A DNA stretch of 26,499 nt from JANXQG01 sp037147235 (GCA_037147235.1 JBAWVO010000058.1:1-26499); one strand, 5' to 3'. Shown: positions 1 through 9,236, counted from the first letter of the stretch. The notes: generated by a model from the sequence alone, not told the origin. A program made the numbers and translations.

Positions 1-467
1 CGGAGTGTGCCTGCTACTTTTCTTGCGACAGTTATTTCTGCGCCGGTCCTTAGTACATCTCGAACATCTATTCGCCGCCGTGGGCCGGATTGCCGATGAG
101 CGTGTACTATCGCTGCGATTGCAGCCAGGTGGGTGAAGCATCGAATGGTGCGTTATGCGAACTGATCTTGAACAGCGGTAAGTGCTGTCAGCGTCTCGAC
201 TTCGTGCGCAACCCACCATTTGCCGGCCGGTTCGCTCCACGCACCCTACGGCCTGCCGTCACTGCTAGCGGTTGGCAAGGTTATGATCAGGCCACTGGAT
301 AACTGCAGTATCCCCTCCCTTGCCTAAACCACCTAATCGGATTTAAGTGTAGAAATAGGCAAGGTTTGCCGATTATATGATCTACGCGAAGATTGACGGC
401 AGGGATTCGCCTGCGCGCTGGTCGGAACAAGAGGTTCCGAGATCGGATTGCAAGGACGTAAACCATT
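1..467. other. Upstream region without a recognisable gene
   Basis: No reading frame here resembles a known protein. The only short open frame (90-302, +) has a low-complexity, Cys/Arg-rich translation and no upstream ribosome binding site. The stretch probably contains the promoter and leader of the secretin gene. A small hairpin with a 6-bp stem (CGGAAC / GTTCCG, 423-439) lies about 29 nt before the secretin GTG start. No clear -35/-10 pair was identified. Confidence 0.4.
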
Positions 468-3400
468 GTGAAAATAGATCTTGCAAAGAAGAATCGAATT
501 AGGCACCTGTACAAAATTGTATGGGTTGGGGCCGCACTTCTTGCAACCTTGCTCATTCTCCAGCCCGCCTTGGCTCAAAATGGGCTGGTCGTAAAGCTCT
601 ATGTATGTCCGCAGGGACAGGCCGCAGTTATGGCCGATAACTTGCGGAATGAATATGGCGTAATTCCCGGCGTGCGGGTAGCCGCCGACGAGCGAACCTC
701 GCGAGTAATCGTCCAGGCACCGCCGGAAGTCCAGTCACGCATCAGCCAGCGGTTGGCCGTGGCGTTTCCCGACTTGCAGCCAGCCCCCGAGAAGGCCACG
801 GCGGATCCGGGCGAAGTTCGCCAAATTTCTCTGAAGCGGATTCAGGCCGACCAGCTCGAAGCGGCATTATGGAGCACTCTGGGGAATCGGTTGACCGCCT
901 GTGGTGCGGGAATCTTGCCTAAGAATACACCGGAACAGCGTTTCACGGGCAAGATGCCTGCGCTACCGACGGCGTTGCGCGGCTATCGCCTGGCATTGTC
1001 AGGCCCGGGAGCGGTCACGATTTGGATCGATCTGAGTACCGGACAGGTCAAGATCGAAGGTTCCGCCGCGGCAGTTGATGCGGCTGTCCGCCTGATCTCG
1101 GTTCTTGATTCGCCGCAAGATGCGGCAGGCCGAAAGGTGCGGCTGATGCCTTTGCATCCGGCCCAGTTGGCCAGTGTCCGGCGGGCCGCTTCGCTGATCC
1201 GAACGGTGAGCGGTGTGCCGGCGGCGGCCTTGCCTCTGGCGGCCCTGCTCATGCAACCGCGGCCCGACGCCCCGGCAGCGGATGGTAATGCTCCGACGGG
1301 GCGGCCCCCGGTTCCGACCGCGAATCCGGAAGTTTCCGCGGTGCTTGGTGCCCGGCCAGGCGAAAAACCGGCCGAGTTTGGCGGTCTTTCGCGGATCGTA
1401 AATCCGGTGCAGATGGAAGTCATCAACGGGCTTGACGTGCTGGTTCTGCGTGGCAACGCACAGGACGTGGAGCAGATGATGGAAGTCGTGCGGCAGATTG
1501 AACGTCTCAGCGAGGAAACCGAGCCAGCGATCGACATTACGTCGATGAAGCATATCGAATGTTACGTTTTGGCCGCACTGGTCAAGGCATTGTATGATGA
1601 AGTTTACCTGGCGCGGCAGGGTGCGGTGAGCATCACGCCTTTAGTGGTTCCCAACGCGATTCTGATTGTCGGCCGTCCGGAAAACGTGAAAACGGTGAAG
1701 GAACTTGCCGCCCGTCTCGACCAGCCGACGGTTCCTGGTGCCCAGTTTCATGTCTTTCATCTTCGCTACGCGGCGGCCGCTACGGCACAAACAACGATCC
1801 AGAACTTCTTTCTTGATCGCGGTGGATTAAGCCCGGCGATCCGTGTCACGGCGGATATTCGATCCAACGCCCTGATCGTCCAGGCTGGTCCCCGCGACAT
1901 GGCCGAGGCTGCCGAACTGATTCGGCGGATCGATGTTTCCGACAGTGCGGCGATCAACGAGGTCCGAATCATTCGGCTGGAACACTCGCTTGCCCAAGAC
2001 ATTGCCACGATCATGCAGACGGCGATCGGGAACTCACCCGGCGGCAATCAGGGTTCTCAGCAGGGCGGACAGGGTGGACAGCAAGGTGGACAGCAGTTTG
2101 GGCAAGGCGGACAGCAGGGCGGACAGGGGCAAAATGCCCCCGGTACGGCGGGCGGCAACCGCGGGCAAAACGAGCAGCGGGCCGCCATGCTCCGATTCCT
2201 CACGGTCGATGCCAAAGGTCGCAAGCTGCTAAATTCGGGAATCCTCACCGACGTCCGCATCACGGCCGACGTCCGCGCCAATGCCCTGGTGATCTCCTCG
2301 CCACCGGAAAACCTCGATTTGCTGGAAGGTCTCGTGCGGCAATTGGACAATCTGCCCGCGGCCGAGGCCCAGATCAAGGTCTTCACCGTCGTCAACGGCG
2401 ATGCGACGAACCTTTCCGATATGCTCAAGACGCTCTTCACGGGACAGTCTAGCACCAGCGGCCAGCAGGGCATCTTCCCGATGCTTCAGACCACCGCTGG
2501 CGGCAGTGAAAATTCGCTGGTGCCGTTGCGATTTGGCGTCGATACGCGGACCAACAGCGTGATCGCCTCGGGCACGATGGCCGATCTGCACATCGTGGAG
2601 GCGATTCTCACGAAGCTGGACGACGGCGAGGTGCGGCACCGCAAGAGCGTGGTGATCCGGCTGAAGAACTCGCCCGCCACCGATGTGGCCACGACGATTA
2701 ACCAGTTCCTCACCACGGAGCGGCAAATACTTCAGCAGGCTGGGCCGGGGCTGACCAGCGCGTTCGAGCAGATCGAACGCGAAGTGGTCGTTGTCGCGGA
2801 ACCGGTCACGAATAGCTTGGTTTTGAGTGCCACGCCGCGATTTTTTGAAGAGGTGCGGGGAATCATCGACCAGCTTGATGCCCGCCCACCCATGGTTATG
2901 ATCCAAGTGCTGATCGCATCGATCGAGCTGGGGAACACCAATGAGTTCGGGATTGAAATTGGGTTGCAGGATTCGGTACTCTTCGATCGCAGCGTCCTCA
3001 GCAACTTGCAGACGACCTCGACCACGGTGCCCAACGGTACGACGACCCAGACAGTGATCTCTGCAAATGGTACGCCGGGTTTCAACTTCAACAGTGGCGA
3101 TCCCCTGGGTAACAGTGCCGGTGGTCCGAATACGAGTCCCAATAGTGTCGGTGGCCAGGGCCTCTCGAATTTTGCCGTCGGCCGCACGAATAGCCGGTTG
3201 GGTTACGGCGGCCTCGTGCTTTCCGCCGCCAGCGAGAACGTCAGTGCCATGCTTCGCGCCCTGGCGGAAAACCATCGTGTGGAAATCCTCCAGCGGCCGC
3301 AGATTATGACCCTCGACAACCAGCCAGCCTTCATCCAGGTCGGACAGCGAGTGCCGCGAATCACGGCCGTCTCGAACAACGCCCTGACGGGCAATACGAA

Positions 3401-4352
3401 TTCCATCACGTTGGACAATGTGGGGCTCATCCTGGGCGTGACTCCCCGCATCAGCCCCGATGGATTGGTGGTGATGCAGATCGACTCGGAGAAGTCGGAC
3501 CTGCAATCCGATGCGACCGGCATTCCGATCTTCACCTCGCCCACGGGGCAGGTGATCCGCTCACCGATCATCAATGCCACGACGGCCCAAACGACAGTCG
3601 CGGCGATGAGCGAGCAGACCATCGTGATCGGCGGACTGATCACAAAGAGCCAGACCAAGACCCATCGCAGCGTGCCCGTGCTGGGGGATATTCCCCTGCT
3701 GGGCAATTTGTTCCGCTACGATGGAACGAGCGAGGCGAGGACCGAACTGCTGATCATCATGACGCCGCACATTGTCAAGAGCCAAGCGGACGCCGAGGCG
3801 ATCAAGCGGGTCGAGGCCGCCAAGATGAGTTGGTGTCTCTGCGACGTGACCAGCATTTACGGCGAAGCCGGCTTGCGGCGGCGGACGGATGAGTGGACCG
3901 ACGGCGAGGTTCCCGTGATCTATCCGGATGCCGGCCCACATCCCGCGGGCAGCCCGCCGACGGGGCCGGAAGTGGTTCCGGCACCCAACGGCCAGCCTGT
4001 TGGCCGCCTCAGGCCCTTACCTCGAATTCCGGCAGCACCGCAGGCGGGTGAGCCAAGCCCCTCGCCCCTCATCGAACCGATCGAGACCGATCCGAGTGTT
4101 TGGATCCGCCGTTTCTCCACCCCGCAACAGGCTCGATACGAGCCGGAAACGCCGGCCCCGACGCAAGGCGTTCAACCGGCAAACTATCAGTCCCAGCCGT
4201 GGCAACAGGGTAATGCGGCGCAACCAGCCGGCTATCAGACTCCGGTCACCGACCAGCCGGCACGTTCCGTGCCTGTGCCGTCGTTCAATTATCAGCAACC
4301 GCCGCTGCCCGCCAATTATCCGTCCGCGAGTCAAGGTAATGCGCAAAGATAA
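468..4352 (+). CDS. Outer-membrane secretin (type II/IV secretion GspD/PilQ-like)
   Basis: This predicted outer-membrane channel has 1294 residues, longer than typical GspD (about 650-700). It starts at GTG, followed by a basic N-terminus and a signal peptide with an ALA cleavage site at about residue 36. Several secretin N-domain-like repeats follow (about 41-95, 354-417, 424-488 and 495 onward), each ending in a pattern like TADxRxNALIV. A Gly/Gln-rich insert lies at about 522-569. The secretin core runs from about 809 (VMIQVLIASIEL) to 1105 and includes the family signature VPVLGDIPLLGNLFR near 1069 and LLIIMTPHIV near 1093. A Pro/Gln-rich tail of about 180 residues follows. The family exports folded proteins or pili across the outer membrane. 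No GspE/F or pilin genes are in the window, so the type II versus type IV assignment is open. The family call is very secure; the start is less so. Confidence 0.93.
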   Translation: MKIDLAKKNRIRHLYKIVWVGAALLATLLILQPALAQNGLVVKLYVCPQGQAAVMADNLRNEYGVIPGVRVAADERTSRVIVQAPPEVQSRISQRLAVAFPDLQPAPEKATADPGEVRQISLKRIQADQLEAALWSTLGNRLTACGAGILPKNTPEQRFTGKMPALPTALRGYRLALSGPGAVTIWIDLSTGQVKIEGSAAAVDAAVRLISVLDSPQDAAGRKVRLMPLHPAQLASVRRAASLIRTVSGVPAAALPLAALLMQPRPDAPAADGNAPTGRPPVPTANPEVSAVLGARPGEKPAEFGGLSRIVNPVQMEVINGLDVLVLRGNAQDVEQMMEVVRQIERLSEETEPAIDITSMKHIECYVLAALVKALYDEVYLARQGAVSITPLVVPNAILIVGRPENVKTVKELAARLDQPTVPGAQFHVFHLRYAAAATAQTTIQNFFLDRGGLSPAIRVTADIRSNALIVQAGPRDMAEAAELIRRIDVSDSAAINEVRIIRLEHSLAQDIATIMQTAIGNSPGGNQGSQQGGQGGQQGGQQFGQGGQQGGQGQNAPGTAGGNRGQNEQRAAMLRFLTVDAKGRKLLNSGILTDVRITADVRANALVISSPPENLDLLEGLVRQLDNLPAAEAQIKVFTVVNGDATNLSDMLKTLFTGQSSTSGQQGIFPMLQTTAGGSENSLVPLRFGVDTRTNSVIASGTMADLHIVEAILTKLDDGEVRHRKSVVIRLKNSPATDVATTINQFLTTERQILQQAGPGLTSAFEQIEREVVVVAEPVTNSLVLSATPRFFEEVRGIIDQLDARPPMVMIQVLIASIELGNTNEFGIEIGLQDSVLFDRSVLSNLQTTSTTVPNGTTTQTVISANGTPGFNFNSGDPLGNSAGGPNTSPNSVGGQGLSNFAVGRTNSRLGYGGLVLSAASENVSAMLRALAENHRVEILQRPQIMTLDNQPAFIQVGQRVPRITAVSNNALTGNTNSITLDNVGLILGVTPRISPDGLVVMQIDSEKSDLQSDATGIPIFTSPTGQVIRSPIINATTAQTTVAAMSEQTIVIGGLITKSQTKTHRSVPVLGDIPLLGNLFRYDGTSEARTELLIIMTPHIVKSQADAEAIKRVEAAKMSWCLCDVTSIYGEAGLRRRTDEWTDGEVPVIYPDAGPHPAGSPPTGPEVVPAPNGQPVGRLRPLPRIPAAPQAGEPSPSPLIEPIETDPSVWIRRFSTPQQARYEPETPAPTQGVQPANYQSQPWQQGNAAQPAGYQTPVTDQPARSVPVPSFNYQQPPLPANYPSASQGNAQR
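2054..2131 (+). repeat. Gly/Gln-coding tandem repeat inside the secretin
   Basis: Nine-base units close to GGCGGACAG recur here and encode GGQ-type triplets within the secretin. They separate two N-domain-like repeats and presumably form a flexible linker. Such repeats can vary in length by slippage in multiples of three codons without breaking the frame. Confidence 0.75.
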
Positions 4353-4383
4353 GGTGTACTGCGTTGTCGAAGGAAATCACACG

Positions 4384-5451
4384 ATGATCCACTCTGTTTT
4401 CCACCCTCGATCGTATCTCTTTGTTTACCGTCTGCTTATTGGGTTGCTGTTAGTCGCTTGGCTTGTGCCGGCCGTTTATGGTGAAGGATGGCCGCTTTGG
4501 CCGTTCAACACAAAAGACAAGCCTGGTAAACCGGACAAGATCGTTGCCTTGTGGAACGATACGATCCTAACCCAAGCGGGCCAGCCGCCCATCCGCGGTT
4601 TCGGCGGGCGGCTAATGTTCTACGAAGGCAAGAAGGAAGAACCGATCAAAGTGGAAGGGACGCTGATGGTGTATGTGTTCGATGAAACCGACCGCGATGC
4701 GAACAACGCACGACCCGATCGCAAGTATGTTTTCACGCCTCAACAATTTCCACTCCATTACAGCAAGTCAAAGATTGGCGATTCTTATAGCGTGTGGCTG
4801 CCGTGGGACGAAGTCGGCGGCATGCAGAAGGAATTCACGCTCATTGTCCGCTTTCAACCGAAAGAGGGTGCGGTAGCCGTCAGCGACCCTAGCCGGCAAC
4901 TGCTTCCCGGCCGGACGGCACCAAGTCGGACCAAGGCACCTGCGGTTCTCAGCGACTCACCGGGGCCTTCCCTCGATGTTTCGCGTAGCCAGGGCAACGA
5001 AGGCGTGCTGCCTACATCGTACCAGGTGCCGGCTACCGACGGCACGGGAGCTTTGCAAGCCCAATGGCAGCGGCGCATCACAACCACAACGATCAGTGTG
5101 CCGTCCGCATCGGCAATTCGCTCGACGATCAATTCGCCGCAGGCTTCGCCCGCGGCGGGAAATTATCATCCGGGGGCTGGGCCGGCAAGCCCGACTCCAG
5201 GGCCTTGGCGGAACAGTCTGCCGCAAAACTATCCGCCGCCCGGGTATGCACCTCAGACAACGCCTTCTTCGGTATCGCCGGGCCTGCAACTACGATCTGG
5301 TTTTGCACCTGCTCGACAGTGGCCTCTCGGCGAACCACTCGCTCGGCTAAGTCGCGATCGTGCTCTGGTGCCGCCGCGCCCCGCAGGATCGCCGTACGGT
5401 CCGGCAACTCCACCTGGGCAGGAACCTACCAACGCGGGGTTGTCTCCCTAG
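4384..5451 (+). CDS. Exported proline-rich protein of unknown function, downstream of secretin
   Basis: This 355-residue protein has an N-terminal signal peptide (hydrophobic core about 14-30, likely cleavage after VYG at 33). A compact folded region follows at about 35-165 (KIVALWNDTIL, FGGRLMFYEGK, GTLMVYVFDE, YSVWLPWDEVGG, FTLIVRFQP), then a long Pro/Ser/Gln-rich low-complexity tail. The ATG at 4384 is chosen because GAAGGA lies about 9 nt upstream. An in-frame ATG at 4339 would overlap the secretin end. The gene begins 31 nt after the secretin stop, so co-transcription is likely. Its tail resembles the secretin tail in composition (NYPP/NYQxP-like words). I do not recognise a named family. 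A role as a periplasmic or surface partner of the secretin is inference from position only. Confidence 0.8.
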   Translation: MIHSVFHPRSYLFVYRLLIGLLLVAWLVPAVYGEGWPLWPFNTKDKPGKPDKIVALWNDTILTQAGQPPIRGFGGRLMFYEGKKEEPIKVEGTLMVYVFDETDRDANNARPDRKYVFTPQQFPLHYSKSKIGDSYSVWLPWDEVGGMQKEFTLIVRFQPKEGAVAVSDPSRQLLPGRTAPSRTKAPAVLSDSPGPSLDVSRSQGNEGVLPTSYQVPATDGTGALQAQWQRRITTTTISVPSASAIRSTINSPQASPAAGNYHPGAGPASPTPGPWRNSLPQNYPPPGYAPQTTPSSVSPGLQLRSGFAPARQWPLGEPLARLSRDRALVPPRPAGSPYGPATPPGQEPTNAGLSP

Positions 5452-5529
5452 TATGTAGGGAATGATAGCCGGAAACAGAATAGCCACTCGTTGCGGTCCG
5501 CTCGCTACCCTTGCCAAAAACTGGGCGAT

Positions 5530-7185
5530 ATGCCACACTTGACATCCATGTCTCGCCGTCAAGCTATCCTCGAAACAGTGCTGATCTTTGCCGTCTTCTG
5601 CCTGCAAGGTGCTTGGCTCCTGCCGGAAGTGAATGAGCCGTATTACCTGGGCAAGGCGATCCACTACTGGAACCCGCAGTGGGCCTCGAGCGATTGGTTT
5701 TTACACACGGCCGACGCGCACGCCGTGTTCTATTACAGTGTTGGTTGGCTGGCCCTGATCCTGAAACCAACCGCCTTCGCTTGGACCGTTCGGTTGCTGA
5801 CCTGGTCACTGCTCGCCTGGTCGTGGCAGCGGTTCAGCAGGGCGGTCGTGCCCAAGGCGTGGGCGTCGATTCTGACCGCGACACTTTTCATCTTTCTTCT
5901 CCAACACTACAACATGGCGGGCGAATGGGTCGTCGGCGGCGCGGAGGCGAAGGGGTTTTCGTTTGTGCTGGTGTTCCTCGCCCTGGAGGCCCTGGTCGAA
6001 GGCTATTGGAATCGGATGTGGCTCCTGCTGGGCGCGGCGTCGGCGTTTCATATCCTTGTCGGCGGTTGGGCGGCCATCGCGGCGGGAACGGTGTGGATGT
6101 TGCGAAGTGGAAATTCACCAACTGCAAGCGGCGCGGCTCAACGGCAGTTTTGTATCAAGGATTGTGCATTGTCCTTGGTCGCGCCGCTGATCGCATTCGT
6201 GCTGGCTTTGCCGGGGCTTGTTCCAGTATTACTGATGAATCGCGGAGTGGAACCGGACGTGGCAGCCCAGGCCTACCAAATCTATGTCTTTGAACGGTTT
6301 TCCCATCACCTCGATCCTGCGAAGTTTTGGGCCGATGGTTTCGTGCTGCCGTTTCTCTTGCTCGTCGGCTTATGGCTGCTTTTGTGGCCGAGCGTATCCG
6401 ACAGTCCCGGCGCGAAGAGGCTGTGGGGGTTCACCGCGGTCGCCGTGGCGATTGCCCTGATCGGGGTAGCAATCAGCCTGCTGAGCATTTACAACCGAGC
6501 GATGGCGGCCGGCTGGATGCGTTTTTATTGGTATCGACTGGCCGACGTAACGGTGCCGATGGCTCTGTCACTGCTGAGCGTGCGGTGGTTCCTCCAACGG
6601 AAGATGCGTTTTGCGATGGCGACCGTGATCGCGGTAGCTGCCTTCCACGCGGTCGATTGCATCGTGCTCAAACTATACTCCGACCCGCCGTTTGCCGAAC
6701 GGCAGATCGATGGCATGGCCTGGATGTCGGCCTCTCTTTGGGCAACTGGCCAAGCAAAAGAACCGATGTTTCCCCGGCAACCGCGGGCGGACAAGTTGCG
6801 AAACCATAGCGACTGGCTCGATGTCTGCCGCTGGGTGTCGGACCCGGAACACACTCCGCCGGACGCTCGATTCCTCATTCCGCGCATGGCATTTACCTTC
6901 AAGTGGTATGCCGGTCGTGGCGAAGTGGTCAACTGGAAAGAGACTCCGCAGGACGCTGCCAACCTGGTCGCTTGGTGGAACCGGATCCAGGACGTTTATT
7001 CCACCGGCAACCCGCCGGGTCTCGATAAGTTCTACCTGTCGCTGGCCGATGCCGGAGTACCGAAGCTGCTGGGATTGGCAAAGAGGTATGATGCCGATTA
7101 TCTCGTTACGCAAGTCAGTATACCGATGTTGCCGCTGCCGGTGGAGTATAAGAATGAGTCGTTTGCTGTGTATGGGATGAGGTAG
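5530..7185 (+). CDS. Polytopic membrane protein (DUF6798-like), unknown function
   Basis: This protein of about 551 residues has roughly ten hydrophobic segments in its first 400 residues, for example ILETVLIFAVFCLQGAWLL, FSFVLVFLALEALVEG, LSLVAPLIAFVLALPGLVPVLL, FVLPFLLLVGLWLLLWP and VAVAIALIGVAISLLSIY. A soluble C-terminal region of about 120 residues contains DVCRWVSDPEHTPPDARFLIPR and FKWYAGRGEVVNWKETPQD. The multi-span membrane part followed by this exposed domain resembles glycosyltransferase-C-like or DUF6798 proteins of planctomycetes; that assignment is from memory and tentative. The start is uncertain: in-frame candidates are TTG 5491, ATG 5530 and ATG 5548, none with a good Shine-Dalgarno. 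The 79-nt gap after the previous gene makes operon membership possible. Confidence 0.8.
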   Translation: MPHLTSMSRRQAILETVLIFAVFCLQGAWLLPEVNEPYYLGKAIHYWNPQWASSDWFLHTADAHAVFYYSVGWLALILKPTAFAWTVRLLTWSLLAWSWQRFSRAVVPKAWASILTATLFIFLLQHYNMAGEWVVGGAEAKGFSFVLVFLALEALVEGYWNRMWLLLGAASAFHILVGGWAAIAAGTVWMLRSGNSPTASGAAQRQFCIKDCALSLVAPLIAFVLALPGLVPVLLMNRGVEPDVAAQAYQIYVFERFSHHLDPAKFWADGFVLPFLLLVGLWLLLWPSVSDSPGAKRLWGFTAVAVAIALIGVAISLLSIYNRAMAAGWMRFYWYRLADVTVPMALSLLSVRWFLQRKMRFAMATVIAVAAFHAVDCIVLKLYSDPPFAERQIDGMAWMSASLWATGQAKEPMFPRQPRADKLRNHSDWLDVCRWVSDPEHTPPDARFLIPRMAFTFKWYAGRGEVVNWKETPQDAANLVAWWNRIQDVYSTGNPPGLDKFYLSLADAGVPKLLGLAKRYDADYLVTQVSIPMLPLPVEYKNESFAVYGMR

Positions 7186-7200
7186 GAGTGTTTAGAATCG

Positions 7201-7316
7201 ATCTCAGAACTCAAAGAGAACCACGAAAGACACAAAACACACGAAAAAAGGCAGTTGTATTTCGTTCTCTTTCGTGTCATTTGTGTGTTTTGTGGTTCTT
7301 CAAGAGTGTTTTGAGA
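7201..7316. repeat. Long imperfect inverted repeat (ACCACGAAAGACAC family)
   Basis: The left arm (about 7215-7246) contains GAACCACGAAAGACAC and ACACACGAAA. The right arm (about 7261-7300) contains the reverse complement, ending TTTTGTGGTTCTT. Outer bases ATCTCA (7201) and TGAGAT (7311-7316) extend the dyad. It lies between the stop at 7185 and the HAD start at 7395. It could fold into a long stem and act as a terminator or intergenic mobile-repeat relic. Confidence 0.65.
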
Positions 7317-7363
7317 TAGTTTCTTAGTGCTTAGTTGCGAAGCCGCAAGCAGCATTTCATCCA

Positions 7364-7385
7364 TAATCCCTAATCCCTAATCCCT
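7364..7385. repeat. Short tandem repeat of TAATCCC (three units)
   Basis: Three consecutive 7-base TAATCCC units lie immediately before the HAD gene and end about 10 nt before its ATG. They leave no purine-rich ribosome binding site. Slippage here could change the leader spacing. Confidence 0.7.
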
Positions 7386-7394
7386 TTCTCCCCT

Positions 7395-8048
7395 ATGCTC
7401 GCAGTCACCTTCGATATGGACGGCCTCATGTTCAACACGGAGGACGTCTACACCCTGGCAGGAACGGAACTGCTGGCGCGGCGGAAATGTTTATTCACGC
7501 CGGAACTCAAAGACGCCATGATGGGCCTGCCCCCCAGGGCGGCGTTTGAAGCCATGATCGATTGGCACTCTTTGCAAGAACCGTGGGACGTGCTCGCCGT
7601 GGAAAGCAACGAGATCTTTCTCGGCATGCTAAGCGGGCGTTTGGCGATCATGCCGGGCTTGCTGGAGCTGTTGGCCGCCCTAGAAAAGGCGGGCATTCCC
7701 AAGGCGATCGCTACCAGCAGTAGCCGTCCGTTGACCGAGGCTTGCTTGGCTCCGTTCCGCTTGGCTCCCAGGTTCTGCTTCATTCTCACCTCGGAAGACA
7801 TCACCCGGGGAAAGCCGAACCCGGAAATTTACCTGCTGGCCGCTGGGCGTTTCGGAGTGCCGCCTGGAGAAATGCTCGTGCTGGAAGATAGCCAGAATGG
7901 CTGCCGCGCGGCGGCTGCCTCCGGGGCATTCACCGTCGCCGTGCCCGGCGAGCACAGCCGCCGCCAGGATTTCAGCGTTGCGAATCTGGTGATCGAAAGT
8001 CTCGCGGATCAGAGACTGTATGAGGTGCTGGGAGTCGGAAGAGTGTGA
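7395..8048 (+). CDS. HAD-superfamily hydrolase, beta-phosphoglucomutase-like subfamily
   Basis: This 217-residue protein has all HAD motifs. Motif I is FDMDGLMFNT with the nucleophile Asp7 and acid/base Asp9. Motif II is ATSSS (Thr107/Ser108). Motif III is Lys140 in RGKPNPE. Motif IV is LEDSQNG (Glu164, Asp165). The helical cap between motifs I and II places it in subfamily I with beta-PGM and phosphoglycolate phosphatase-like enzymes. It is expected to be a cytosolic Mg2+-dependent phosphatase or phosphomutase; the substrate cannot be told. The start ATG gives the usual motif I position, seven residues from the N-terminus. No Shine-Dalgarno is visible. It appears monocistronic, converging on tadA with a 63-nt gap. 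Confidence 0.92.
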   Translation: MLAVTFDMDGLMFNTEDVYTLAGTELLARRKCLFTPELKDAMMGLPPRAAFEAMIDWHSLQEPWDVLAVESNEIFLGMLSGRLAIMPGLLELLAALEKAGIPKAIATSSSRPLTEACLAPFRLAPRFCFILTSEDITRGKPNPEIYLLAAGRFGVPPGEMLVLEDSQNGCRAAAASGAFTVAVPGEHSRRQDFSVANLVIESLADQRLYEVLGVGRV

Positions 8049-8111
8049 AAAGGGGAACTTCCGTACTCCACCCACCCTGAATAATCCGGCTTTTCAGCTC
8101 GCCCACTCCGC

Positions 8112-8570
8112 TCACTTTTTCCCCAGCCGCCGTTGCTGCTGGAAGAATTGCGAGAGAATCTGTCCGCAGGGTTCGGCGAGAACTCCAGGCACGATCTGGC
8201 AACGATGATTCAGGCGGGGATCATCCAACAGGTTGAAAAGCGTGCGCACTGCCCCGGCCTTGGGATCGGCCGCACCGTAGACGACGGTGGAAATTCGCGC
8301 CTGTACGATGGCTCCGGCACACATCGGACACGGCTCCAAGGTCGCGTAAAGCGTGCAACCGTCCAAACGCCAGCTCTCGCGTGCGGCGGCCGCCTGCGTG
8401 ATGGCAATCATCTCGGCGTGGGCCGTTGGATCGTGCAATTGCTCGCGCTGATTGTGTGCTGCCGCGATCACGCGGTTTTCAAAAACGATGATGGCGCCAA
8501 TCGGGGCTTCATCTTCCGCAAATGCCCGCTGCGCCTCCTCCAGGGCCAGTCGCATATAGTTTTTGTGCAT
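8112..8570 (-). CDS. tadA: tRNA-specific adenosine deaminase
   Basis: This 152-residue zinc deaminase converts adenosine 34 to inosine in tRNA-Arg(ACG). The catalytic/zinc motif HAE lies at 51-53 (His51 binds zinc, Glu53 is the proton shuttle). The second motif PCPMCAGA supplies Cys81 and Cys84. The substrate-side segments AEDEAPIGAIIV and HNQRE are typical of TadA rather than cytidine or guanine deaminases. Length matches the bacterial family. It lies 12 nt downstream of the unknown gene at 8583-9185 on the same strand, so the two are probably co-transcribed. Guanine deaminase is the main alternative but is less likely given the DEAPIGA and NQRE context. Confidence 0.93.
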   Translation of the reverse strand: MHKNYMRLALEEAQRAFAEDEAPIGAIIVFENRVIAAAHNQREQLHDPTAHAEMIAITQAAAARESWRLDGCTLYATLEPCPMCAGAIVQARISTVVYGAADPKAGAVRTLFNLLDDPRLNHRCQIVPGVLAEPCGQILSQFFQQQRRLGKK

Positions 8571-8582
8571 TGAAATTTGTCC

Positions 8583-9185
8583 TCACATCAGGTCGTAGAA
8601 GCTATCCTTGCCAAGGTCTTGCACGTACGCGCGTACCAGGTCCGGCAACGGGGCTCGGGTACGGCTGCCCAGCCCTATCCAATCGTTGACGCTGCCGCGG
8701 AAGCACCAGCGCTGGGCGAAGAAAAGGCGTTTGGCCGGATCCACCAGCCTGAACCGCATCATCTTCGAGTAGTTGGACCTCCGCATTATCCGGTCTTTGC
8801 TCTCCTGCATGCGGGACGACATGGCCCACAGACGCCCGCCAAACATCTCACGCAACTCGTCGGCCACGTCGGCTCCCCTGTCCGAGATATAGACCACTAG
8901 GCTGTCGCCCTCCACATCCACGATGAAATACTCCAAGCCGGCGTATTTGCGAATCCCGTCGGAAAGGATCTCGATTTCCAGAGGACTGATTTCCGTGGGC
9001 CGGACCTTCCGTAGCGTGACGATGCTGCTAGCGGGGTCTTCGCGGAACTCGTAGCCCGCGGGGATCGCGTCCAACGGTTCGCCAGTCAGCTTTTGGCCAC
9101 ACCAATAGCGCGGCTTCCCGGTCTTGGTCTTGCCCGCTTGAGGGATGTAGACGTCGCCTTTGCGGTTGGTGTATTCAAGGGTCAT
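8583..9185 (-). CDS. Conserved hypothetical protein, upstream of tadA
   Basis: This 200-residue soluble protein has no signal peptide or membrane segment. The N-terminus (MTLEYTNRKGDVYIPQ, then KTKTGKPRYWCG) resembles a short beta-rich module. The middle (LEYFIVDVEGDSLVVYISDRG) looks like alpha/beta structure. The C-terminal part is basic and aromatic (RLVDPAKRLFFAQRWCFRGSVNDWIGL). I believe similar proteins occur in other planctomycetes but cannot name a function. The ATG start has no Shine-Dalgarno. It precedes tadA by 12 nt and follows the antitoxin-like gene by 51 nt on the same strand, so it could belong to either unit. It does not resemble a PIN toxin. Confidence 0.78.
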   Translation of the reverse strand: MTLEYTNRKGDVYIPQAGKTKTGKPRYWCGQKLTGEPLDAIPAGYEFREDPASSIVTLRKVRPTEISPLEIEILSDGIRKYAGLEYFIVDVEGDSLVVYISDRGADVADELREMFGGRLWAMSSRMQESKDRIMRRSNYSKMMRFRLVDPAKRLFFAQRWCFRGSVNDWIGLGSRTRAPLPDLVRAYVQDLGKDSFYDLM

Positions 9186-9236
9186 GGTTCTGGATTGATG
9201 TTCGTGATGCGGCTGTTCGCCAGTGTAGATCCTGCA

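Noticed and set aside
90..302. Short plus-strand frame near the window start
   Set aside because: No ribosome binding site, no similarity I can recognise, and odd Cys-rich composition.
2229..3506. Long minus-strand open frame (425 codons) within the secretin gene
   Set aside because: It is antisense to clearly conserved secretin domains, and its His/Arg-rich translation has no domain. It is a shadow frame of a GC-rich gene.
8583..9185. Second toxin paired with the downstream antitoxin copy
   Set aside because: The protein lacks PIN acidic motifs, is longer than typical toxins, and is 51 nt away without overlap, so pairing is not supported.
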